A DNA stretch of 50,794 bases from Anaerolineae bacterium (GTDB lineage: Bacteria; Chloroflexota; Anaerolineae; Aggregatilineales; UBA2796): positions 1 to 50,794 of the forward strand of contig JAHBVK010000045.1 in the NCBI GenBank assembly GCA_019637555.1. The letters are read 5' to 3'. Below, piece by piece: positions 1-6,831 of this stretch. The translations under genes were made by a program, and so were the position numbers. The notes beneath the pieces were generated by a model. The model ran no database searches and was not told the origin of the DNA. It saw only the letters and a list, made by a program, of their open reading frames with translations. How positions within the stretch are numbered: the stretch's first letter is position 1; each line of letters starts with the position of its first letter.

Positions 1-209
1 AACTGGACTGGCTGTGGTTGGCGGGTAAGGTCAGCAGCCTTCCGGAGCGTATCTATTGCTACCGCCGGGCACTGTATATCGATCCAAATAGCGTGGTAGC
101 GCGGCAAGGACTGGAATTGCTCACTAACCAGCATCACAAGTCATCGTTTTCGCTGCGCTTTTTGTCGGCAATTCTTGGCAAGACAGAATCACCAGTTCGG
201 GCAGGCTAA
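1..209 (+). CDS. TPR-type protein, C-terminal end (5' partial)
   Basis: The reading frame is open from base 3 and stops with TAA at 207-209, so only the last ~68 residues are in the window. The stretch 'WLWLAGKVSSLPERI' followed by 'YCYRRALYIDPNSVVARQGL' has the pattern of a last tetratricopeptide repeat (W-L-W-L, then a helix ending in I-D-P-N and A-x-x-G-L). Chloroflexota proteins often end with such a repeat. The remaining 25 or so residues are basic and show no motif. A TTG at 18 is in frame but is probably internal, because the repeat pattern starts before it. The function cannot be told from this fragment. Confidence 0.6.
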   Translation, partial: LDWLWLAGKVSSLPERIYCYRRALYIDPNSVVARQGLELLTNQHHKSSFSLRFLSAILGKTESPVRAG

Positions 210-260
210 GCAATTTACCGAGTCAGCAAAAGGCTGCTTGCAAGAAGCGGTCTTTTTTTG

Positions 261-300
261 TTGTTCTGTTTGTTCGGTATTGACCGAACAAACAGAACAA
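261..300. promoter_or_regulatory. Perfect 18-bp inverted repeat, probable operator of the downstream regulator
   Basis: Arms 261-278 (TTGTTCTGTTTGTTCGGT) and 283-300 are exact reverse complements around the 4-nt centre ATTG. No T-tract follows on either strand, so this is not a standard terminator. The centre overlaps a -35-like hexamer. This placement suggests autorepression by the GbsR/MarR-type protein encoded at 316. Confidence 0.75.
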
Positions 301-308
301 GATAGAAT
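280..308 (+). promoter_or_regulatory. Sigma70-like promoter inside the inverted repeat
   Basis: TTGACC (280-285) and TAGAAT (303-308) are separated by 17 bp. Transcription would start about 315-316, at or next to the ATG at 316, and no Shine-Dalgarno sequence is present. The mRNA is therefore predicted to be leaderless. Confidence 0.65.
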
Positions 309-315
309 TTACCAC

Positions 316-789
316 ATGGATGAACAAAACAAATTTATCGACGACATCGGCTTCTACTTCGAGAACCTCGGCTTGCAGCGCACAGGTGGGCGGATCATGG
401 CATATCTGATGATCTGCGAGCCGCCATATCAATCGATGCCTGAACTAGTGGAGGCACTGCAGGCCAGCAAAAGTACGATCAGTGTCGCGCTGTGGCAGTT
501 GCAGACCTTCCATCTGGTCGAGCGGTTTCGTTTGCCCGGCAAACGACGCGAATACTTCCGTCTAGGTACCGAAATATGGGAACGCTCGTTACAGGCGCGC
601 ATGGATGAGATGGCAGGGTTTAAGCAGCTTGCTATGCGCGGACTGCATTTACTCGAAGGGAAGTCCCCCGAAGTGCGCCAGCGTCTTGAGCAAATGGACG
701 AGTTTTTTGGTTTCTTTCAGCGCGAATTTCCAAAGCTAATGGAACAGTGGCGTGAACTTAGGCGCCAGAAGACAGAAAAGTCAGAATAA
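316..789 (+). CDS. GbsR/MarR-type winged-helix transcriptional regulator
   Basis: A 157-residue protein with the layout of the GbsR branch of MarR-like repressors. A short N-terminal helix ('FYFENLGLQRTGGRIMAYLM') is followed by a winged helix (about 30-85), including 'LVEALQASKSTISVALWQL' as the helix-turn-helix and 'RLPGKRREYFRL' as the wing. A charged C-terminal dimerisation helix follows. Start 316 is chosen because the promoter -10 ends at 308 and because an earlier in-frame start would run through the operator palindrome. It ends 16 bp before the glycosyltransferase start at 806, so the two are probably co-transcribed and the regulator probably controls that gene. The ligand is unknown; some relatives respond to osmolytes, but nothing here shows that. 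Confidence 0.85.
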   Translation: MDEQNKFIDDIGFYFENLGLQRTGGRIMAYLMICEPPYQSMPELVEALQASKSTISVALWQLQTFHLVERFRLPGKRREYFRLGTEIWERSLQARMDEMAGFKQLAMRGLHLLEGKSPEVRQRLEQMDEFFGFFQREFPKLMEQWRELRRQKTEKSE

Positions 790-805
790 AAGGGGGACTA
801 AGCTG

Positions 806-2047
806 ATGAAAATCTTGATTTTGACCGCTGGTTCGCGCGGCGATGTACAGCCATTTGTGGCGCTGGGACGTGGTTTGCAGACTGCAGGACACGAGGTAAC
901 ACTGGCAACCGCGGCACTGTTCGAGTCCTTTGTACAGGGATATGGGTTGAACTTTGCGCCCATGAATGATGAATTACTGCGGCTCAAGGACGATCCGAAA
1001 CTGGCGATGGACGGTAAAGGCAGCAAGCTGGCGCTGATGAAAATGGTCGCGCCGATGCTGCGCAGGATGCTCGACGATGAATGGCACATCGCGCAGCAGG
1101 GTTTCGATTTGCTGATCTATCATCCCAAGACGCTTGGCGGCATCCATATTGCTGAAAAATTGGGCGTGCCAGCCTATCTAAGTTTGACTGCGCCACTGTA
1201 CACACCGACCAGTGCTTTTACCTATCCGCTTCTGCCGCAGTTGAACTTCGGTGGTTGGTTCAACCGCCTCAGCTACAAGCTGTTAAATCTGATCATCGCG
1301 CCCTACGCCGGTATGATCAACAAGTGGCGTGCGGAAATGCTCGGTATGCCTAAACGTGCCAACATGAGTGAATTGGTGCGTGCAGATAATGGGCAACCGA
1401 CGCCGATACTCTACAGCTACAGCGAACAGGTAATCCCGCGTCCGGCTGATTTTCCGCCGCATGTCCACGCAACGGGATTCTGGTTCCTCGACAATCACAG
1501 CGATTGGCAGCCATCAGCAGCGTTAACACGCTTTCTAGAAAGTGGCAAGCCACCCGTGTACGTCGGCTTTGGCAGCATGACCACCAGCGATCCGCGGGCG
1601 AAGGCAAAGCAGGTGATCGAGGCGTTGCGTCTCAGCGATCAACGTGGCATCCTCGCCAGCGGTTGGGGTGGCATGAAAGCTGACGATTTACCCGACAACG
1701 TATTCTTGTTGGACGAAGCGCCACACGAATGGCTGTTCCCGCGAATGGCAGCAGTAGTGCATCATGGTGGGGCGGGCACGACGGCGGCGGGGCTTCGTGC
1801 CGGAAAACCTGCGCTGATCACACCCTTTATCGGCGATCAGAGCTTTTGGGGCACGCGTCTGCACATGCTGGGCATCGCCGCCAAACCGATCCCACAGAAG
1901 CGCTTGACTGCAGAAAATTTAAGCGCAGCGCTGACGCAGATTACCAGCGATCCCTCACTGTGCCGTGAGGCGGAACGCATCGGCGCGTTGATCCGTGCTG
2001 AAGATGGTGTCGCCAATGCGATCCGCGTGATTGAATCACGGAACTAG
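806..2047 (+). CDS. UGT-like glycosyltransferase (GT1, sterol/macrolide glucosyltransferase type)
   Basis: A 413-residue GT-B enzyme. The N-terminal acceptor domain opens with 'MKILILTAGSRGDVQPF' (residues 1-17), typical of sterol 3-beta-glucosyltransferase-like proteins. The C-terminal nucleotide-sugar domain carries 'VYVGFGSMTTSDP' and the donor-binding 'HHGGAGTTAAGLRAGKP' (from about residue 319), followed by 'PFIGDQSFWG'. Family knowledge: these enzymes move a sugar from an NDP-sugar to a lipid-like or polyketide hydroxyl group. The acceptor cannot be told here; a hopanoid, carotenoid or glycolipid are all possible. An AGGGGGA ribosome-binding site sits 9 nt before ATG 806. It lies directly behind the GbsR-type regulator in the same direction. 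Confidence 0.88.
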   Translation: MKILILTAGSRGDVQPFVALGRGLQTAGHEVTLATAALFESFVQGYGLNFAPMNDELLRLKDDPKLAMDGKGSKLALMKMVAPMLRRMLDDEWHIAQQGFDLLIYHPKTLGGIHIAEKLGVPAYLSLTAPLYTPTSAFTYPLLPQLNFGGWFNRLSYKLLNLIIAPYAGMINKWRAEMLGMPKRANMSELVRADNGQPTPILYSYSEQVIPRPADFPPHVHATGFWFLDNHSDWQPSAALTRFLESGKPPVYVGFGSMTTSDPRAKAKQVIEALRLSDQRGILASGWGGMKADDLPDNVFLLDEAPHEWLFPRMAAVVHHGGAGTTAAGLRAGKPALITPFIGDQSFWGTRLHMLGIAAKPIPQKRLTAENLSAALTQITSDPSLCREAERIGALIRAEDGVANAIRVIESRN

Positions 2048-2058
2048 CGGCAGCACCA

Positions 2059-3204
2059 CTACAGCGCCAGTGACAATATTTCTTGCATCTCCGCCATCGT
2101 CAGTTTGATCGGGTTACCCTGCATCGAACTGCTGACGGCGGATTTTTCAATGATGAGGGGGAAATCAGATTCTTGTACTCCCAATTCGCGCAATCGCGGA
2201 ATGTCCAGTTCTGCCGCCATATCAGTCAACCACGATAAGCAATCCTCTGGCGCAGCGGAGTCTCTCCCTGTAATCAGCCGTGCGATCTCAGCATACCGCT
2301 GTAACGATTCGCTTTCAGACTGCCGTTCACGCAAGGCGCGGATATTAAGTGCCGTCACGTTGGGCAATAGCGCCGCGCAGAGCGCGCCGTGCGGGGCAGA
2401 GAATAAGCCACCCATCGGTCCGGCGAAGCCGTGCACTGCGCCGAGTTTGGCGTTGGAGAGCGCGACCCCGCTGAACAGGCTGGTGATCGCCATGTCCTCG
2501 CGCGCCTGCGGATCGTTCGAGCTATATGCCTTGCGCAGTGATCGTGCCGCCCGCCTGATCCCGTCGCGGCACAGCGAGTCAGTGAGCGGGTTGGCGCGGT
2601 TTGAGGTAAACGCCTCGATCACCTGAGTTAGTGCGTCCATGCCGCTGGTGGCGGTAACCTGTGGCGGCGAAGTATAAGTCAGTTCAGGATCAACAACAGC
2701 AACGCGCGGCAGCATTAGCGGGCTGCGTAAACTCACCTTGACACGGTGTTCCGGCGAATAGATCACGGCATTGGAGGTCACTTCTGCGCCCGTACCTGCG
2801 GTGGTCGGGATGGCGATCATTGGAGTGGCGGGGTTGCTTAGCTTTTGCCCTCTACCGATCACCTCCAGATAGTCCAGCAAATCGCCCTCGTTTGTCAGCA
2901 AGCCGGAGATCGCTTTGGCGGTGTCAATCACACTGCCGCCACCGACGCCAACGATCACGTCGCACATGGTGAAACGGGCGAAGTTGACGCCGTCGATCAC
3001 CATCTGCATAGTCGGTTCGCCCTCGGTCTTGAAGGTCAATACATTGAGTTCAGCCAACGTTTCTTTTAGTGGCGCGATGCGTTCGGGGTTACTGCCCGTG
3101 ACGATCAACGGGCGCCTGCCGAATTGCTGCACAATCGGGGCAATCTCCTTCGCCGTACTTGCTCCGAAGATCACGCGGGAAGCGGTTGCAAACTCAAAGC
3201 GCAT
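2059..3204 (-). CDS. Iron-type (class III) alcohol dehydrogenase family protein
   Basis: 381 residues when started at the ATG preceding 'RFEFATASRVIFG', with GAGGAG upstream. The cofactor loop GGGS is at 88-91 followed by 'VIDTAKAIS', and 'PTTAGTGAEVTSNAV' (133-147) matches the family signature. In the metal site, Asp190, His258 and His272 have the family spacing. The ligand expected at 194 (DALTH in most members) is Gln here (GMDALTQ). The expected reaction is NAD(P)-dependent reduction or oxidation of an alcohol/aldehyde in the cytoplasm. The substrate is unknown. It converges on the glycosyltransferase gene with an 11-bp gap and lies downstream of a small unknown gene on the same strand. 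Confidence 0.9.
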   Translation of the reverse strand: MRFEFATASRVIFGASTAKEIAPIVQQFGRRPLIVTGSNPERIAPLKETLAELNVLTFKTEGEPTMQMVIDGVNFARFTMCDVIVGVGGGSVIDTAKAISGLLTNEGDLLDYLEVIGRGQKLSNPATPMIAIPTTAGTGAEVTSNAVIYSPEHRVKVSLRSPLMLPRVAVVDPELTYTSPPQVTATSGMDALTQVIEAFTSNRANPLTDSLCRDGIRRAARSLRKAYSSNDPQAREDMAITSLFSGVALSNAKLGAVHGFAGPMGGLFSAPHGALCAALLPNVTALNIRALRERQSESESLQRYAEIARLITGRDSAAPEDCLSWLTDMAAELDIPRLRELGVQESDFPLIIEKSAVSSSMQGNPIKLTMAEMQEILSLAL

Positions 3205-3243
3205 GGTTACGATTGCTCCTCGATACTGATGCGACAAGTAATC

Positions 3244-3699
3244 TCAGAACCATGAATTTGGTACTTCATCTCGTGGTTTGTAAGCAGAATACCATCCATC
3301 CGATCCTAACTTCCACTGCTCGGTGACGCGCCGATCTCCCTTGGGACTGTAAACGAGTGAACGGCTCATCAGTTCCACCGTGATCGTCTCTGCGTCGTCC
3401 TGCTTTAAGCTCACTTTTACGATGCGCGACATCAACTGATGGCGGTTGCTGGCTTTCGTACCCATTTCGCGGATCGCCGCGCAGCGCGATAACGCCGCCT
3501 CTACTGTCGTCTCCTGCAAGCCTGCGCCTTCATCGCTCCATACGGTGATCACCTGCTGCGGTTCAGGCAGCAAGGGCATCATATCCGTCTCTGGTTGCAG
3601 GCGAAACAGAAACAGATACGCTTTGCGCGCAGGGTTGGCGTAGCGCAGCATTAGCCGATTTAGGACGACGAGAAGGGGATCGATGTTGGTAGCGGTCAT
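3244..3699 (-). CDS. Hypothetical protein, SnoaL/NTF2-like size, unknown function
   Basis: 151 residues from ATG 3699. I do not recognise the family. The N-terminus is helical ('VLNRLMLRYANPARKAYLFLF'). The C-terminal half looks like a small beta-sheet ('RIVKVSLKQDDAETITVELMSRSLVYS') ending 'EQWKLGSDGWYSAYKPRDE', a pattern often seen at the end of small cone-shaped NTF2-like folds. There is no signal peptide or membrane segment. A longer frame runs upstream to 3834, but its extra sequence has no plausible start signal and poor composition. It lies 39 bp upstream of the dehydrogenase on the same strand, so co-transcription is possible. Confidence 0.6.
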   Translation of the reverse strand: MTATNIDPLLVVLNRLMLRYANPARKAYLFLFRLQPETDMMPLLPEPQQVITVWSDEGAGLQETTVEAALSRCAAIREMGTKASNRHQLMSRIVKVSLKQDDAETITVELMSRSLVYSPKGDRRVTEQWKLGSDGWYSAYKPRDEVPNSWF

Positions 3700-3876
3700 A
3701 GTGCAGTTTAGGAAACGTGCTTGGACACTAAAAGTTATAATCGCGACTCGTTTACACGCCAAGTGTAAGTGTACCTCCGCACGACGATTGCGCGTACATC
3801 CCAGTACAGGGAAGTGAGGTAACATTAGCGTCAACAGGATTACTTATACGCCATATACAGCAACGAGCAACAGCTT

Positions 3877-4542
3877 ATGAGCAATAGCAGTCGAGATCGC
3901 ATTCTGGCAACTTTACGCGCCAGCCATCCTCCCTTCCCCGATGCGCCAGCCCGCCCCGCCAACGAGGACTTTATTCCCGTCACCAAGATCGGATCGGACG
4001 ATCTGATCGCACGTTTTAAGACCATGTTGGAAGGACTCACGGGCAAAGTTCACATCTGCGCGGACGAGGCAGAGGCAATAAGAACGATAAGAGATCTTAT
4101 CGGAACTGATAGGCGGATCATGGCATGGGATCGGCTGCCGCTGCCTGAATTGGTAGACCAATTGCGCGCCGATGGCATCGACATTGTAGAGCCGCACGCG
4201 CGGGGCGATCAGCGCTTGCAGACGCTGCACGATGTTGAGCCGATCCGCGTGGGCGTGACAGGTGCAGATGCCGGACTGGCTACTACTGGATCGCTGGTCA
4301 TGATCACCAGTGAGGGACAGGGACGCATCCCCTCACTGATGCCGCCCGTGCACGTCGCCATTCTGCGCAAAGAGCGCCTCTTTGCCAATCTGGAAGCGTG
4401 GATGAACGCGGAAGGTAAGCAAGCACTAGAGGGGTCAAACAGCATCACCCTGATCACAGGACCTAGCCGTACCGGTGACATCGAGATGATCCTCGTTCTC
4501 GGCGTTCACGGTCCCGGCGTAATTCATGTGGTGATCTGCTGA
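3877..4542 (+). CDS. lutC: LUD-domain protein, LutC/YkgG type
   Basis: 221 residues covering one LUD domain. The family signature 'GVTGADAGLATTGSLVMITSEGQGRIPSLMPPVHVAIL' is seen in the second half (given here by its key elements: GADAGLATTGS, then SLMPPVHVA, then the C-terminal GPSRTGDIE). LutC is one of three proteins (LutABC) of an L-lactate oxidase complex. No lutA or lutB lies next to it, so the lactate role is uncertain and the symbol is a family label. Its stop codon overlaps the next start by one base (TGATG at 4540-4544), so the two proteins are translationally coupled. That makes a link to the ADP-ribosylglycohydrolase-like partner more likely than one to lactate. Confidence 0.8.
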   Translation: MSNSSRDRILATLRASHPPFPDAPARPANEDFIPVTKIGSDDLIARFKTMLEGLTGKVHICADEAEAIRTIRDLIGTDRRIMAWDRLPLPELVDQLRADGIDIVEPHARGDQRLQTLHDVEPIRVGVTGADAGLATTGSLVMITSEGQGRIPSLMPPVHVAILRKERLFANLEAWMNAEGKQALEGSNSITLITGPSRTGDIEMILVLGVHGPGVIHVVIC

Positions 4543-6686
4543 TGTCTGACACAACTTCCAAGATCAAGCAACTAGGACGGGAATACGCAGAGCATGTTTA
4601 CGCAGGCGTGCTCGGCAAAATGATCGGCGTTTATCTGGGACGCCCCTTCGAGCAGTGGACGCATCAGCGGATCATGAAGGAGCTGGGCGAAATCTGGTAC
4701 TACGTCAACGAAAAACTGGGCAAGCCGCTAATCGTCACCGACGACGATCTGACGGGAACGTTCACTTTCCTCCGTGCGCTCGAAGATTACGACTACCGCC
4801 GCGATCTGGCATCCGCGCAAATCGGACAAGGCTGGCTCAACTACATTATCGAAGGCAAGACAATCCTGTGGTGGGGCGGACTCGGCTATTCAACAGAACA
4901 TACAGCATATCTGCGGCTCAAACGCGGAACCACCGCGCCAGCCAGCGGATCGACGGAACTGAACGGCAAAATCCTCTCCGAGCAGATCGGCGCCCAGATT
5001 TTCATCGATGGATGGGCACTGGTCGCTCCCGGCGATCCAACATTAGCGGCTGATCTGGCGGGACGAGCGGGGCACGTTAGTCACGACGGCGAATCGGTCT
5101 ACGCCGCACAGTTATGGGCAGCCATGGAAGCGGCTGCATTTGTTGAATCAGATGTTCAACGTCTGCTTGACATCGGCTTATCCTACATCCCCTCCGATTC
5201 GATCATCAGCCGCATGATCGCAGAACTGCGCCGGATGCGTACTACCGAATCGGATTGGTATAAGGCGCGGGCATGGCTGGAAGCGAACTACGGTTACGAC
5301 AAATACGGCGGCGCGTGCCATGTCGTACCCAATCACGCCCTCATGATCATGAGTCTGCTCTACGGCGACGATGATTTCCAGAAAACGCTGATGATCATCA
5401 ACACCAGTGGCTGCGATACCGATTGCAACTCTGGCAACGTCGGCTGCCTACTCGGCATCAAGAACGGCTTGGCAGCTATTGACGCCAGTAGCGTGGATTG
5501 GCGCACACCACTGGCGGATCGTTTGTACCTGCCCACTGCCGATGGAGGACGTGCGATCACTGATGCGGCGAGGGAGACCTTCCACATCGTCGATGCAGCC
5601 CGCGCATTGGCTGGTCTGCCTGCATGGCAGCCGAAAGATGGCGCACAGTTCCATTTCGAGCTGCCCGGTTCAGTGCAAGGATTCCATATCGAGAAGGCAG
5701 AAACCTCGACAGCGACGGCGACGCTTGAGAACGTACCTTGGGAGCATTCCGACGGCGAACGCGGTCTCGCGATTCACCTTGATCATCTGAGCGCGGCTGA
5801 CTCGCTGCGCCTCGCTACGCCAACCTTCATCCCACCCGACGCGATCAACATGTCGGGCAGCTATTCTCTGCTTGCCTCACCAACACTGTATTCAGGCGAA
5901 ACAGTGAGGGCACGCGTACAGTTCGATCCGGTGTACGGGACAACAATAGCTTGTCGGCTGTTCATCAGTGTTTATGACGCTCAGGATCACTTACAACGCC
6001 TATATGCCGATATAACAACGCTGCAATTGAATACTGCCGCAGAACTAAGTTGGCGAATTCCAGATACCAACGGTCAACCAATCGCAGAGGTCGGGATCGA
6101 GATTGTAGGTACGGATCAGGCGGCAGGCACGTTATATCTAGATTGGTTGGGTTGGGACAATAAACCGCAAGTGACCCTCAAGCGCGGCGCGGGCAAACTC
6201 TGGCAGCGGGCATGGGTGGAGGGCATCTTTCGGTTGCGGGCGACGGCGGATGCACCGTTCCACATCACACAGAATGAAGGCGTAGGGCTGCTGATTCACG
6301 GTTCCCGCGAGTGGCAGGATTATCAAGTCAGCGCCCTGATCACGCCGCACTTGGGCAAAAGCGCCGGGATCGCCGCCCGCGTACAGGGGATGCGCCGTTA
6401 CTATGCGCTGATCCTGCGCGAGAATGGCACGGCGGCGTTGATCAGAGAATTAGATGGCACTACTACGTTGGCTGAAGTCCCCTTTGCATGGCAGTTCGAT
6501 ACCAGCTATCACTTGAAACTGAGCGTTCAAGGTGATCACATTCGTGGCGCGATTAACGATCACTGGCTGTTCGATCTGCGCGATGAGTCGAACGCGTTGC
6601 GCTCCGGCGGGATTGCGCTGGTCTTGGATGAAGGCTGTTTATCATCTGGGGATGTGCACATCGAAGCGCTGGAGAATGATCGCTAA
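4542..6686 (+). CDS. ADP-ribosylglycohydrolase-fold hydrolase with C-terminal beta-sandwich domains
   Basis: 714 residues. Residues about 15-350 form an all-helical ADP-ribosylglycohydrolase (DraG/ARH) domain. The paired metal motifs are TDDD at 66-69 and CDTD at 291-294 (SGCDTDCNSG). DraG-type enzymes use two divalent metals to cut N- or O-glycosidic bonds of ADP-ribose. About 360 further residues follow, which DraG lacks. One beta-rich block spans about 370-530, and a second about 535-714 resembles LamG/3-keto-disaccharide-hydrolase-like sandwiches ('HITQNEGVGLLIHGS', 'SAGIAARVQGMRRYYALILREN'). This architecture points to a glycoside or nucleoside substrate rather than protein ADP-ribose; that is inference. 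There is no signal peptide. Translation is coupled to the LUD protein upstream. Confidence 0.82.
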   Translation: MSDTTSKIKQLGREYAEHVYAGVLGKMIGVYLGRPFEQWTHQRIMKELGEIWYYVNEKLGKPLIVTDDDLTGTFTFLRALEDYDYRRDLASAQIGQGWLNYIIEGKTILWWGGLGYSTEHTAYLRLKRGTTAPASGSTELNGKILSEQIGAQIFIDGWALVAPGDPTLAADLAGRAGHVSHDGESVYAAQLWAAMEAAAFVESDVQRLLDIGLSYIPSDSIISRMIAELRRMRTTESDWYKARAWLEANYGYDKYGGACHVVPNHALMIMSLLYGDDDFQKTLMIINTSGCDTDCNSGNVGCLLGIKNGLAAIDASSVDWRTPLADRLYLPTADGGRAITDAARETFHIVDAARALAGLPAWQPKDGAQFHFELPGSVQGFHIEKAETSTATATLENVPWEHSDGERGLAIHLDHLSAADSLRLATPTFIPPDAINMSGSYSLLASPTLYSGETVRARVQFDPVYGTTIACRLFISVYDAQDHLQRLYADITTLQLNTAAELSWRIPDTNGQPIAEVGIEIVGTDQAAGTLYLDWLGWDNKPQVTLKRGAGKLWQRAWVEGIFRLRATADAPFHITQNEGVGLLIHGSREWQDYQVSALITPHLGKSAGIAARVQGMRRYYALILRENGTAALIRELDGTTTLAEVPFAWQFDTSYHLKLSVQGDHIRGAINDHWLFDLRDESNALRSGGIALVLDEGCLSSGDVHIEALENDR

Positions 6687-6787
6687 GACCTGTTTGCCTC
6701 CTCAAACGGAAGGCACAGTAAATAACCTCGCACTGAGATTCCCCTTCTCCACGAAGTGGATGATGGGGTCAGAGGGCGAGGCTAATT

Positions 6788-6813
6788 AGCAGGGGAGACT
6801 AAGCTCCCCTGCT
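6788..6813. terminator. Perfect 10-bp hairpin between convergent genes
   Basis: AGCAGGGGAG (6788-6797), loop ACTAAG, and the exact complementary arm 6804-6813. It lies between convergent genes ending at 6686 and 6832 and could stop transcription from either side. No clear T-tract follows, so an intrinsic terminator is likely but not certain. Just upstream, 6737-6782 holds a degenerate member of the CCCCTTCTCC...GGGCGAGG repeat family. Confidence 0.55.
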
Positions 6814-6831
6814 GCTATTCCATCGTGATCA

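Noticed and set aside
175..315. N-terminal extension of the GbsR-type regulator
   Set aside because: It would be translated through the promoter and operator palindrome and has no similarity to the family.
3877..4542. Lactate-oxidation operon
   Set aside because: No lutA or lutB gene is present in the window; only one LUD protein is seen.
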